Assembly: GCF_001014975.1 (NCBI RefSeq)
Contig: NZ_BBXA01000002.1
Location: 1-64,000 of the forward strand
Length of the DNA: 64,000 nt
DNA from: Novosphingobium sp. MD-1
GTDB lineage: Bacteria; Pseudomonadota; Alphaproteobacteria; Sphingomonadales; Sphingomonadaceae
Direction of reading: 5' to 3'
The notes below the pieces were generated by a model. The model saw only the letters and a list, made by a program, of their open reading frames with translations, did not search any database and was not told the DNA's origin. Both the position numbers and the translations under genes were made by a program. Within the stretch, counting starts at the first letter, position 1. The number at the start of each line of letters is the position of its first letter. Below, piece after piece: positions 25,100 through 33,331 of this stretch.

Positions 25100-25380
25100 C
25101 GGACTCCAGCGCATTCAAGATCGACCTCGGCAGTCTGAAATCCAGATCGAAGGAAGTTTCACCCTCACGCATAGCGGCGTCGGATGCCATCGCTGAAGAT
25201 CATGGGTTCGTATCAAGGCCGGAGCAGGGCAGGCGAGGGCGCAAGCCAAGCCCGCGGACCGGGCAGGTTCATGCAAAGGTGCTACCCCACATAGCCGAGG
25301 AAATTGCCGAGGAAGCCAGAAGGCGAGGGGTGACGCAGGGCGTTATCATCGAAGAAGCTTGGATGGCATACAGGCGATAA
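25096..25380 (+). CDS. Small partition partner, probable DNA-binding protein
   Basis: A 94-residue basic protein coupled to parA by ATGA overlap. The flexible N-terminal half contains a GRRGRKPSPRTG hook-like segment. The C-terminal half (VHAKVLPHIAEEIAEEARR, GVTQGVIIEEAW) fits a ribbon-helix-helix unit: short strand, helix, helix. This matches the ParG/ParB-analogue role in type Ib partition, binding the ATCCGGTA sites on both sides of the operon. The family is inferred from fold pattern and position. Confidence 0.8.
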   Translation: MTDSSAFKIDLGSLKSRSKEVSPSRIAASDAIAEDHGFVSRPEQGRRGRKPSPRTGQVHAKVLPHIAEEIAEEARRRGVTQGVIIEEAWMAYRR

Positions 25381-25390
25381 GCTGAAATGC

Positions 25391-25420
25391 ATTATCCGGT
25401 ATATCTATTTACCGGATAAT
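25391..25420. repeat. Perfect inverted repeat of the partition site after the par operon
   Basis: ATTATCCGGTA (25391-25401) and TACCGGATAAT (25410-25420) form an 11-bp perfect inverted repeat around an 8-base centre, 10 bases after the partition partner stop. It contains two exact ATCCGGTA sites, so it may serve both as partition site and transcript end. Confidence 0.7.
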
Positions 25421-25453
25421 CTCCTGGTTCCAGAGAGCATGTGCCAAACGTTA

Positions 25454-25471
25454 ATGTGCGGAATGGGGCGG
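25454..25471 (-). repeat. Inverted iteron copy downstream of the Rep_3 gene
   Basis: ATGTGCGGAATGGGGCGG is an exact reverse complement of the iteron found upstream of the initiator. It lies 8 bases past the stop of the repA-like gene, so iterons flank the gene in opposite orientations. Confidence 0.7.
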
Positions 25472-25478
25472 CGTGGAA

Positions 25479-26597
25479 TCAAGTGCGACCCCGCAGTCTG
25501 ACGAATGAAATGCAAAACCCTTCAAAGGCTTTGTACAGGGCAGGTCCCCGCAGTGTGTCCAACTTGGAACCGAGATGATTGCGAAATGCCTCAGCAATGA
25601 CATCTCGATCCCAACCGCCACCGTTATCCGCCACGATCGCGTTCAATCGCGCATCGGTGGAAAAATGCAAAGATCCGCTGGGGAAGGGCAGGGCATCTGG
25701 TAGACTGTGAGCAACTGGAACGATCCGCTCGACACTGCCATCCCGACGAGCGACGCGACCAACCTGAGGTCTCTCAAGTTCATCGGCTGCTTCCTCAATG
25801 GCGGCCGGTTCCTTCGGTTCGAACGAAATTTCGACTTCTTTGACAGGGCGCCCCTTACCGTCACCGCGAATTTCAGTCCATGTCATCACAAAATCGGATA
25901 ACTGATCGATTTCCGCCTTGGCTTTGGCAAGGACTTCGCGACGAAAAATCGCAAAGTTCGTGTAAATATCCGCAGGAACACCAATTTTCTGCCGTAAATC
26001 AGAAATTGTTCCTCGCCAGCGCCGATCCCTACGCCTCAGATAAAGACTGCCCAGTTCATACAGAGAAAACGCGTACTTGGATTTGAATGCCATGGCCACA
26101 GCCATACGGATTTGAGCATAATAATCAGATCCTGCAATGGCCACTCGCGCAGCTTCTGAAAATCTGTACTCAACAATGCTCATACCATCTTCGCTGACCT
26201 CCTCGATATTCCACTCCATAAGCGGGGAGGTCATAATAGCTTCGCGGTTTCTAATTGATGTTGTGCGGAGCTTAACCTTCACATTCATCAGTTCGTCTAA
26301 AACGTCACTGATGCGATCATTGCTTTCATGGGAGCCGCGAAGCTCCTTTTTTGTAATTGAGAAAGTGCGATCTTGCCAAGCGTCTCCACCTGCCTTCTGA
26401 AGCAATAGGAGAAGCATTTTCCTCGCGGCCAGACCCAACGATCCGACCGCAAAATCCATCTCAACAATTTCACCAGCTTTTGGGAAAACCCTACCGCCTT
26501 CGCGTTGTGCGCGGTACGCAGCCTTCAGAGTTCTGCCAACTGGCAGGTCAGTCGAAGCATCAATCTTCGGGTCTAGAGATCGATTCCCGTCATCCAT
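25479..26597 (-). CDS. Rep_3-family plasmid replication initiator
   Basis: A 372-residue initiator; ATG 26597 (MDDGNRSLD) is preferred to one 36 bases upstream. The N-terminal part has paired winged-helix features: FAVGSLGLAARKMLLLLLQ, then VEYRFSEAARVAIAG, KSKYAFSLYELGSLYLRRR and a second wing. This pattern fits RepA/RepB initiators that bind iterons. Four iterons lie upstream and one inverted copy downstream. It is the second initiator gene in the window besides the RepC-like protein. GC content is lower than in the flanking genes. Confidence 0.82.
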   Translation of the reverse strand: MDDGNRSLDPKIDASTDLPVGRTLKAAYRAQREGGRVFPKAGEIVEMDFAVGSLGLAARKMLLLLLQKAGGDAWQDRTFSITKKELRGSHESNDRISDVLDELMNVKVKLRTTSIRNREAIMTSPLMEWNIEEVSEDGMSIVEYRFSEAARVAIAGSDYYAQIRMAVAMAFKSKYAFSLYELGSLYLRRRDRRWRGTISDLRQKIGVPADIYTNFAIFRREVLAKAKAEIDQLSDFVMTWTEIRGDGKGRPVKEVEISFEPKEPAAIEEAADELERPQVGRVARRDGSVERIVPVAHSLPDALPFPSGSLHFSTDARLNAIVADNGGGWDRDVIAEAFRNHLGSKLDTLRGPALYKAFEGFCISFVRLRGRT

Positions 26598-26643
26598 ATG
26601 CGTTGTTTTATATGTGGCCCGCACAGAGAGCAACGCATGTTAT

Positions 26644-26881
26644 CCGCCCCATTCCGCATATAAAGGAGAAATTCAGGCCGCCCCATTCCGCACATAGACT
26701 CGGATTGTATCGCGCAGAGTCACGAATCCTGCATTCTGACAAGGGACCCGCCGCCCCATTCCACACATTAAGAACGCCAGAAGATATCAAACAGACTTCA
26801 AACAGGGACATGAAACGCTGAAATTGAGGGCATCCGAGCTTCTTATGGGCCTTAAACCACGGGCCGCCCCATTCCGCACAT
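26644..26881. repeat. Iteron array (candidate oriV) upstream of the Rep_3 gene
   Basis: The 18-mer CCGCCCCATTCCGCACAT occurs exactly at 26678 and 26864, and with one mismatch at 26644 and 26751. Degenerate copies continue to about 26970 (for example GCGCCCCAGAACACAT near 26928). The stretch 26598-27136 has no gene. Iterons next to a Rep_3 gene usually mark the replication origin and serve for copy control. Confidence 0.85.
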
Positions 26882-27136
26882 TAACGCCCGGCGCCGCATT
26901 TGGAACCACCACATCTCGCACACTGAAGCGCCCCAGAACACATATTGAAACGCCCAGGACCGCACATGGAATGGTAAAATTCCGCTGATTTCTGCGGCTT
27001 TCGCCTCCCTGAATCCTAGAATCCTTGAATCAAAGAAACTCCCGCGCTGCGCTTGGGCGTCTTTCAAAATGTAATGGGAGAAAAGGGGGAGAGGACTCTG
27101 CGGCCAAGAGAGGCCGCAAAGAAAGGTCCGCTTCCC

Positions 27137-30100
27137 ATGCACTGTCCGCCAACATCCTCGCACCTCCATGTCGGCCGTCTCCTCGATGCCGCCCAGCAGC
27201 TTGCCGGCCACCTGCGCGCATCGTCTCGCCTGGATCGGGGCCTGCTCAACGCGGCGATGTCGACCGCTTTCGGCGCCACCGCAGCGACCGGTGCCTGGAC
27301 ACAGCGTGACAGCTTCATAGCCGCAGAAATCGCCCTGATCCTACGGTTGCGGGAGATCGATTTGCCGCAGGCAAGGGCGGAGACCTTGGGTACGCTTGCG
27401 GCGCTCGCAGCCCTGCTGCCCACCCAGACGGTCCGAAGCGAGGAGCAGATCGCTCACCAGCATTTCTCGACGCCCCTGTCGCTGTCCTGGTTAGCCGCAC
27501 AGCTCGCCGGCGTGACGCCAGACGACATCGTCCTCGAGCCCAGTGCCGGGACCGGCATGCTTGCGCAATGGCTGGGGCAGGGGAGGGCGCTCCACCTCAA
27601 CGAGATCGATCCGGCTCGCGCCGAGGTGCTGCGCCGGCTGTTTCCTTGGGCGTCCGTCTCCGGCGAGGATGCCGCCCGGCTCGATCCGATGGGCGTGCGA
27701 CCCAGCGTCATCGTCATGAACCCGCCTTTCGCGCGCAACGCCGCTGGCGGCGAGGATCGTCTTGCGGCCGCGCGGCATCTGGCTGCCGCTGTCCGCGCGT
27801 TGTGCCCGGGCGGCCGACTGGTGGCACTGATGCCGGACAGCTTCACCGGCACGGGGAAGGGGGCTGACATCTTCGCGCGCGCCCTTCAGGGATACCGCGT
27901 CATCCAGCATATCCGCCTTGAAGGGGCCTTTGCTGCGCATGGCACATCAGTGCCCGTGCGGTTGCTGGCGATCGACAAGGTGCCCGGCAAGCTTACGACG
28001 GCCGTGATCCAGCGGTCCAGTCTGGTCGACCTCATCCCTTTCCTGGAGCAACTGCCGGCGCGCGCGCCGCTGCGTGGCGCAAGGCCATCCGCTGTAGCCG
28101 CTCATCCGTTGGTCGCTGCCAAGGCGAGCGGGGGCCTGTTCCGATCCATCGGCACGCGCGCGATGCCGGGCCGCACATCTCAGCACGCGCCGACGGCGGC
28201 GCCAGCCCCGATCTGGGGCGAAGCCCGCTACGCCGTGATCGACCGGCCCGACGACGCCGAGCAGTCTGCCGGCGTCTATGCGTCGTGGCGGCCGCAGCGC
28301 ATCGCCTTTGCAGGGGCCGCGGAGCATCCCGCCGCTCTCGTCGAGTCCGCCGCCATGGCTTCGGTGCTGCCACCGCTGCCGTGTTACGTTCCGCGGCTAC
28401 CACGCGGGGTACTCGACAACCAGGTCCTGTCCGCCGCCCAGCTCGAAACCGTCGTGCAGGCGCTCGATGCAATGGAGCATGATCTGGCCGGGCGCTACCG
28501 TCTACCCGACAAGGGCACCGACCTGATCGCGCATGCCGAAGGCCAGATCTACCGGCAGGGCTTCTTTCTTGGCGACGGCACCGGTGCGGGGAAGGGCCGG
28601 CAGCTGGCAGGTATCCTGATGGATCAGTGGCTGCGCGGCAACCGTCGCCATATCTGGCTGAGCGAGAATTCAGCGCTGCAGGCGGATGCAATCCGCGACT
28701 GGGAAGCGCTGGGCGGGTTGCCGATCGACATTCAGTCCATGGCAAAGTTCCGGCCGGAGGCGAAGATCGGGCTTGCCGAAGGCATCCTGTTCCTGAGCTA
28801 TGCGACCTTGCGCAGCGCATCAGGTGGCAAGACCCGGTTGCAGCAGCTCGTCGAGTGGTGTGGCTCGGATTTCGACGGATGTATCCTGTTCGACGAAGCC
28901 CACGCCATGGGTGGGGTCGCCGGTGGAGAAGGGCACTTCGGTGCGACCAGGGGATCGCAGCAGGGCCTGGCCGGCGTCGAGCTGCAGAACCGCCTGCCCC
29001 GCGCGCGCGTGATCTACGCCTCGGCCACCGGTGCCACCGACGTGAGTAACCTTGCCTACGCGGTCCGGCTTGGCCTGTGGGGGGAGGGGACCCAGTTTCC
29101 CGACCGGGTGTCGTTCACCACGCGCATCCGCGAGGGCGGGATTGCGGCTATGGAACTGGTTGCGAGAGAGCTAAAATCGATGGGCGTGTATGTGGCGCGC
29201 TCGCTCTCCTACGCCGGCGTCGAATACGACGTGCTCGAGCACAAGCTCACCGAGAGCCAGATCGCTGATTTTGACGCCTATAGCGAGGCCTGGTCCATCA
29301 TATTCCGGCATATGGAAGAAGCGCTGGCGGCGTCCGGTGTTGTCGATCCGCTCGAGGGCAAGACACTCAACGGGCAGGCCCTGGCCGCCGCGCGCAGTCG
29401 GTTCTACAGTTCTGCCCAGAGGTTCTTCGGCCAGCTGCTTCTGGCCATGAAGTTGCCCACTCTGCTGCCGGCGATCGGCGAGGCCCTCGACAACGGCATG
29501 AGCGCGGTGATCCAGCTCGTCTCCACGTCGGAAGCCCTGCTCGATCGGCGGCTTGCCAGTCTCGATGACGCCGATCGCGCCGAGCTGGCGATCGACCTCA
29601 GCCCGAAGGAGGCGATGTTATTGTACCTGCAGAATGCCTTTCCGACCCGGGCGATGGAAAGCTTCTTCGACGACGATGGCAACGAGCGCTCGCGGCCCAT
29701 CGTGGACGCGGACGGCAATCCGGTCCACAGCGCGGAGGCGTTGCGCATCCGCGATGACATGATCGCATTGCTGGCGGCCTTGCCGCCGATCGCACCAGCG
29801 CTCGATGCCATCATCACCCGCTTCGGGGTCGATGCCGTCGCCGAAGTGACGGGAAGGACGCGGCGGTTGCTGACCCTGCCCGATGGTTCGCAGAAGCTGC
29901 AAGCACGCTCTGCCTCCGCCGGGATCGCCGACGCCAATCTGTTCATGGCCGGCAAGAAGCGGATCCTCGTCTTCTCCGACGCCGGCGGCACGGGCCGGTC
30001 CTATCATGCGAGCCTTGCCGCGCAGAACCAGCTGCGTCGCGTCCACTTCCTGCTCGAACCCGGGTGGCGGGCCGACAAGGCCATCCAGGGCCTTGGCCGC

Positions 30101-31372
30101 ACCAACCGCACCCATCAGGCCTCGGCGCCGATCTTCCGCCCGGTCACGACCGATTGCCGCGGCGAGCGCCGGTTCATTTCCACGATCGCGCGGCGGCTCG
30201 ATGCGCTCGGCGCGCTTACCCGTGGCCAGCGGCAGACCGGCGGGCAGAACCTGTTCGACGCGGCGGACAATCTGGAATCGAATTACGCAAGGGAGGCGCT
30301 CACCATCTGGTATCGCCTGCTCTACGCCGGCAAGCTGACCTCGACGACGTTCGCGGCGTTCTGCACCCGGACCGGGCTGAAGCTGGAGCACGAAGGCGGC
30401 CTGGTCGAGCAGCTGCCGCCGATCCAGCGCTGGCTCAACAGGATCCTCGCGCTGCCGATCGCCCTGCAGAACGCCATCTTCGACGAATTCCTTGGCCTCG
30501 TTGAAGCGCGGATCGAGGCGGCGAAGAAGGCGGGCACCTTCGACGCCGGCGTCGAGACGGTGGTCGCGGACAGGCTGACCATCGTCGAGGAGCGCGATCT
30601 GTTCCGCGACAGGGGCGGGGCCACCACCCAGCTGCTCACGCTCGAAGCCCAATGGGCGGTCAGGATCACCAGTCTTGCCGAGATCACCGCGCGCTGCGAA
30701 CGGGCAGGGGGCCGAGCGCGCGCCATGCGCAACGGCAAATCGGGCAAGGTCGCGCTCTTCGTTCCCGATCGGCCCTGGCTTGACGAGGACGGTCACCCGG
30801 TTCCGGTCTGGAAAGCCCACCGGCAGGGCCGGACCATGCTGGTCCCGCAGAACGATCTCGATGAAAGCCACTGGGAGATCGTCGATCCCGCCACCTTCGA
30901 TGCGCTCTGGCAGGCCGAAGTTGCGCAGGCGGCCGCGCATCCGCACATCGAGCGCTTCTTCCTTGCCACCGGGCGCTTACTTCCCATCTGGAACCTGCTG
31001 GGTGACGAAGCGCAGGTGCGTCGCGTGGTTACGCAGGAGGGGCGTTCGTTCCTCGGCCGCATCGTCCCGACCGAAGCCGTCAACGATCTGCTGGCCAAAC
31101 TCGGGATTACCGATCAGATCGCCCTGTCCGCCGACGAACTCGTGCGCGCCGCACTGGCCGGCAAGGTCGTACCCATCCACGCCGCGCGTGGCCTGTCGCT
31201 CAAGCGCAGCCGCGTCAACGGCGAGCAGCGCCTTGAAGTGGTCGGCTTCGATCCCCGCGGCCTCGCCAGCTGGAAAGCCCGGGGCGCCTATACCGAGATC
31301 ATCCAGTTCCAGACCCGCTTGTTCCTCCCCGTCGCTGTCGCGACCCAGGCCATCACGGAGATGGCAGCGTGA
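27137..31372 (+). CDS. Methylase-helicase of strawberry-notch type
   Basis: A giant 1411-residue protein (start ATG 27137; 27053 and 27074 are possible). The N-terminal third is an adenine-type methyltransferase: EPSAGTGMLAQWL is the cofactor motif and VMNPPFARN (about residue 195) the catalytic motif. The centre is a superfamily 2 helicase with GDGTGAGKGRQ (Walker A, near 480), ILFDEAHAMGG (DEAH, near 586), SATGATD and a C-terminal QGLGRTNRTHQ motif VI. Such proteins are frequent on conjugative plasmids; a role in protecting or remodelling incoming DNA is inferred. Confidence 0.9.
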   Translation: MHCPPTSSHLHVGRLLDAAQQLAGHLRASSRLDRGLLNAAMSTAFGATAATGAWTQRDSFIAAEIALILRLREIDLPQARAETLGTLAALAALLPTQTVRSEEQIAHQHFSTPLSLSWLAAQLAGVTPDDIVLEPSAGTGMLAQWLGQGRALHLNEIDPARAEVLRRLFPWASVSGEDAARLDPMGVRPSVIVMNPPFARNAAGGEDRLAAARHLAAAVRALCPGGRLVALMPDSFTGTGKGADIFARALQGYRVIQHIRLEGAFAAHGTSVPVRLLAIDKVPGKLTTAVIQRSSLVDLIPFLEQLPARAPLRGARPSAVAAHPLVAAKASGGLFRSIGTRAMPGRTSQHAPTAAPAPIWGEARYAVIDRPDDAEQSAGVYASWRPQRIAFAGAAEHPAALVESAAMASVLPPLPCYVPRLPRGVLDNQVLSAAQLETVVQALDAMEHDLAGRYRLPDKGTDLIAHAEGQIYRQGFFLGDGTGAGKGRQLAGILMDQWLRGNRRHIWLSENSALQADAIRDWEALGGLPIDIQSMAKFRPEAKIGLAEGILFLSYATLRSASGGKTRLQQLVEWCGSDFDGCILFDEAHAMGGVAGGEGHFGATRGSQQGLAGVELQNRLPRARVIYASATGATDVSNLAYAVRLGLWGEGTQFPDRVSFTTRIREGGIAAMELVARELKSMGVYVARSLSYAGVEYDVLEHKLTESQIADFDAYSEAWSIIFRHMEEALAASGVVDPLEGKTLNGQALAAARSRFYSSAQRFFGQLLLAMKLPTLLPAIGEALDNGMSAVIQLVSTSEALLDRRLASLDDADRAELAIDLSPKEAMLLYLQNAFPTRAMESFFDDDGNERSRPIVDADGNPVHSAEALRIRDDMIALLAALPPIAPALDAIITRFGVDAVAEVTGRTRRLLTLPDGSQKLQARSASAGIADANLFMAGKKRILVFSDAGGTGRSYHASLAAQNQLRRVHFLLEPGWRADKAIQGLGRTNRTHQASAPIFRPVTTDCRGERRFISTIARRLDALGALTRGQRQTGGQNLFDAADNLESNYAREALTIWYRLLYAGKLTSTTFAAFCTRTGLKLEHEGGLVEQLPPIQRWLNRILALPIALQNAIFDEFLGLVEARIEAAKKAGTFDAGVETVVADRLTIVEERDLFRDRGGATTQLLTLEAQWAVRITSLAEITARCERAGGRARAMRNGKSGKVALFVPDRPWLDEDGHPVPVWKAHRQGRTMLVPQNDLDESHWEIVDPATFDALWQAEVAQAAAHPHIERFFLATGRLLPIWNLLGDEAQVRRVVTQEGRSFLGRIVPTEAVNDLLAKLGITDQIALSADELVRAALAGKVVPIHAARGLSLKRSRVNGEQRLEVVGFDPRGLASWKARGAYTEIIQFQTRLFLPVAVATQAITEMAA

Positions 31373-31797
31373 GCGCGTTCCGCTGCCAGATTTGCGGGCG
31401 CCGCAAGCATCTGCGCAAGGACGGGACCGTCGTGCACCATTGCGTCGGCGGTCCGCGCTGCCCGGGGAGTGGCCACCCACCCATCGAGCACGATGATGCC
31501 CGGCTCATCAGCTACGCGGCGGAGATCGAGCGGGCATACCGGAAGGCTTATGCCGCGGTGCGCGTGCTCGAAGAACGGCGCGCCAACTTCATCGATCCCG
31601 CGCTCATCATCCGGCGGGGCCTTTTCGCCGGTCAGGCGTTGCGGATCGGTCGCCGGCTGCAGCGGCATCGCGATTGGCCCGAGCGCTATCGGCGGTCCAT
31701 CGCGCGGCAGATGGACAGGCATGGCTATGCCTGGGCCGAGCCGCCGCCCGACTATCTCGTGGAGAGGATAGAGCAGAATGGAAGGGGACACATGTAG
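31369..31797 (+). CDS. Small cysteine-rich protein coupled to the methylase-helicase
   Basis: A 142-residue protein with a GTG start overlapping the methylase-helicase stop (GTGA). The N-terminus has CQICGRRKHL, HHCVGG and CPGSGHPP, a zinc-binding pattern, followed by an Arg-rich helical region (RRGLFAGQALRIGRRLQRH). No family is recognised. The coupling suggests a partner of the helicase. Confidence 0.75.
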   Translation: MSAFRCQICGRRKHLRKDGTVVHHCVGGPRCPGSGHPPIEHDDARLISYAAEIERAYRKAYAAVRVLEERRANFIDPALIIRRGLFAGQALRIGRRLQRHRDWPERYRRSIARQMDRHGYAWAEPPPDYLVERIEQNGRGHM

Positions 31798-31852
31798 CGG
31801 CGGGCGCTCTTGAATCGATTGCATCGTGCATCGTTACGCGATACATTGATTT

Positions 31853-32131
31853 ATGATCCTGAGCTTCCGACATAAGGGAATAGAAGCCTTCTATCGTTCC
31901 GGGACAACGCGCGGGATTCAGGCGGCGCATGCGAAGAAGCTCCGGAATATTCTCGCAATGCTCGATGTGGCGACGAGTCCCGACGACATGAATCTGCCAT
32001 CTTTCAGGCTCCACCCCCTGAAGGGGGACTTGAAGGGATTCTGGTCTATCTGGGTGAACGGCAATTGGCGCGTAACATTTCGTTTTGTCGGCGCGGACAC
32101 GGAACTGGTCGATTATCAGGACTACCATTGA
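31853..32131 (+). CDS. higB: HigB-type toxin (RelE/ParE superfamily)
   Basis: A 92-residue mRNA-interferase-type toxin. It shows the HigB pattern: FRHKGIEAFYRSGTTRGI near the start, then LHPLKGDLKGFWSIWVNGNWRVTF and a closing DYQDYH. The antitoxin gene follows 4 bases after its stop, giving the toxin-first order typical of higBA. Such pairs stabilise plasmids by killing cells that lose them. Confidence 0.93.
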   Translation: MILSFRHKGIEAFYRSGTTRGIQAAHAKKLRNILAMLDVATSPDDMNLPSFRLHPLKGDLKGFWSIWVNGNWRVTFRFVGADTELVDYQDYH

Positions 32132-32135
32132 GGTC

Positions 32136-32426
32136 ATGACGATGATGCACAATCCTCCTCACCCCGGCGAACTGTTGCGCGATGAAGTCATCGATGCGCT
32201 CGATCTTTCGGTCACCGAGGCAGCAAGCCGTCTCGCCATGTCCCGGGTCGCGCTGTCGCGCGTGTTGAACGGGAAGGCGGGAATCAGTCCGGACCTTGCC
32301 GTCAGGCTCGAGCAGGCGGGCGCCAGCACGGCGCGGGCGTGGCTTGCGATGCAGGCGAGCTACGATCTGTGGCGCGCGATGCAGCACAAACAGCCTCCGA
32401 TCCGCCGTCTGCAGGATGCGGCCTGA
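32136..32426 (+). CDS. higA: HigA-type antitoxin (XRE helix-turn-helix)
   Basis: A 96-residue antitoxin; the start is one of three close ATGs (32136, 32142, 32145), all just after GAGG. The core reads HPGELLRDEVIDALDLSVTE, AASRLAMSRVALSRVLNGKAG and ISPDLAVRLEQA, the XRE/HigA signature. It pairs with and neutralises the upstream HigB and autoregulates the operon. Confidence 0.94.
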   Translation: MTMMHNPPHPGELLRDEVIDALDLSVTEAASRLAMSRVALSRVLNGKAGISPDLAVRLEQAGASTARAWLAMQASYDLWRAMQHKQPPIRRLQDAA

Positions 32427-32432
32427 GGCTGG

Positions 32433-33185
32433 ATGATGCGACGGCAGCTGTCGCGTATGGCAAGCATGGTGCCCATAACCGCTATCGCGATGATGTTGAT
32501 TGCCCCTGTTCATGTCCTTGCGCAGACGCAGGACCAGCAGGATCGATTAAATCTGGTAGCGAAATATGTCGTCACCGCGCCGATGTGTGAGCGGTTAGGA
32601 ATGGTGTTGGCGCCGGACTTGCCCGCCAGGGCTGAAGCACGGCTCGATGCGGAAATGGCCTCGTGGGTAATCGATTCGCACTTGCGCGAACGCCTCAAAA
32701 ATGAGGCCGTCGGCCGGCAGGGAAAAATGCTCGGGATCGATCTCGGCAAGACTGCGACAGAAGCAAAGACAGATGCACAGCTTCGCAATTTGAAGGCCGT
32801 TCTATCGGGCTTTGGCCACACCTGCATGGCCGCGAGTACCGATCCAATCTTCCAGTCACTTATCGTTCCTCCCGCCAACTATGATCTCGACAAGGCCGCG
32901 ATCTATGCCGCTGATGCTGTGCTGGAGGCCGGTGGCCTGGCAAGTTGGCAAACGCCACAAATCCAGGCGCGGGGTGATTTGATGATGGTCGCTGGGGCCT
33001 GTCGATCGAAGATTGGTGCCACTCGCTCCGATGCGCTTCTTGATGAATACGGGCACTCCGATGATCCTCGTGTGCGAGGCTACTATATGAAGTCGTTCGA
33101 TGCAGGCTTGTCGGATCCGACACTCATATCGACTCTGGCGGGTTGTAAGCGGGCGATCGCATCCCTTCTGCCAAAGGTCCGCTGA
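32433..33185 (+). CDS. Exported hypothetical protein
   Basis: A 250-residue protein with a clear signal peptide: basic start, hydrophobic core, then cleavage near HVLAQTQD. The mature part is helical, with Cys residues in MCERLG, HTCMA, GACRS and GCKRA that could form disulphides. No family is recognised. It starts 6 bases after higA on the same strand and could be co-transcribed. A periplasmic location is the only firm inference. Confidence 0.7.
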   Translation: MMRRQLSRMASMVPITAIAMMLIAPVHVLAQTQDQQDRLNLVAKYVVTAPMCERLGMVLAPDLPARAEARLDAEMASWVIDSHLRERLKNEAVGRQGKMLGIDLGKTATEAKTDAQLRNLKAVLSGFGHTCMAASTDPIFQSLIVPPANYDLDKAAIYAADAVLEAGGLASWQTPQIQARGDLMMVAGACRSKIGATRSDALLDEYGHSDDPRVRGYYMKSFDAGLSDPTLISTLAGCKRAIASLLPKVR

Positions 33186-33245
33186 CTGATCTGACGCGGA
33201 GCATTCCTCTGCCCCGCCCGTCCGCTGCGCGGCCGCGCGAAAAGA

Positions 33246-33331
33246 GGGAAGGGGGAAGGGAGGGGGCGAGGCCCCCTGGGAGCGGAAAGTTCCCCTGATC
33301 CGGGCCTTGCATGACAAGGCGAGTACCTCCC
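33246..33331 (+). promoter_or_regulatory. Leader A: purine tract plus hairpin before the parB-like gene
   Basis: A G/A run (33246-33266) leads into a hairpin, GGGGGC (33262-33267), loop GAG, GCCCCC (33271-33276), followed by GGAAAGTTCC at 33284-33293. The parB-like start is at 33332. Similar leaders precede the ardC-like gene and the gene at 39762, suggesting a shared signal. Confidence 0.55.

Noticed and set aside
24019..25420. CRISPR array
   Set aside because: The repeated ATCCGGTA sites are short, irregularly spaced and in both orientations; no spacer-repeat unit exists.
26644..26970. CRISPR-like repeats of CCGCCCCATTCCGCACAT
   Set aside because: Spacing is irregular (34, 73, 113 bases) and the array adjoins a Rep_3 initiator, which fits iterons.
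29618..30946. 442-codon minus-strand frame inside the methylase-helicase
   Set aside because: Antisense to helicase motifs; shadow frame.
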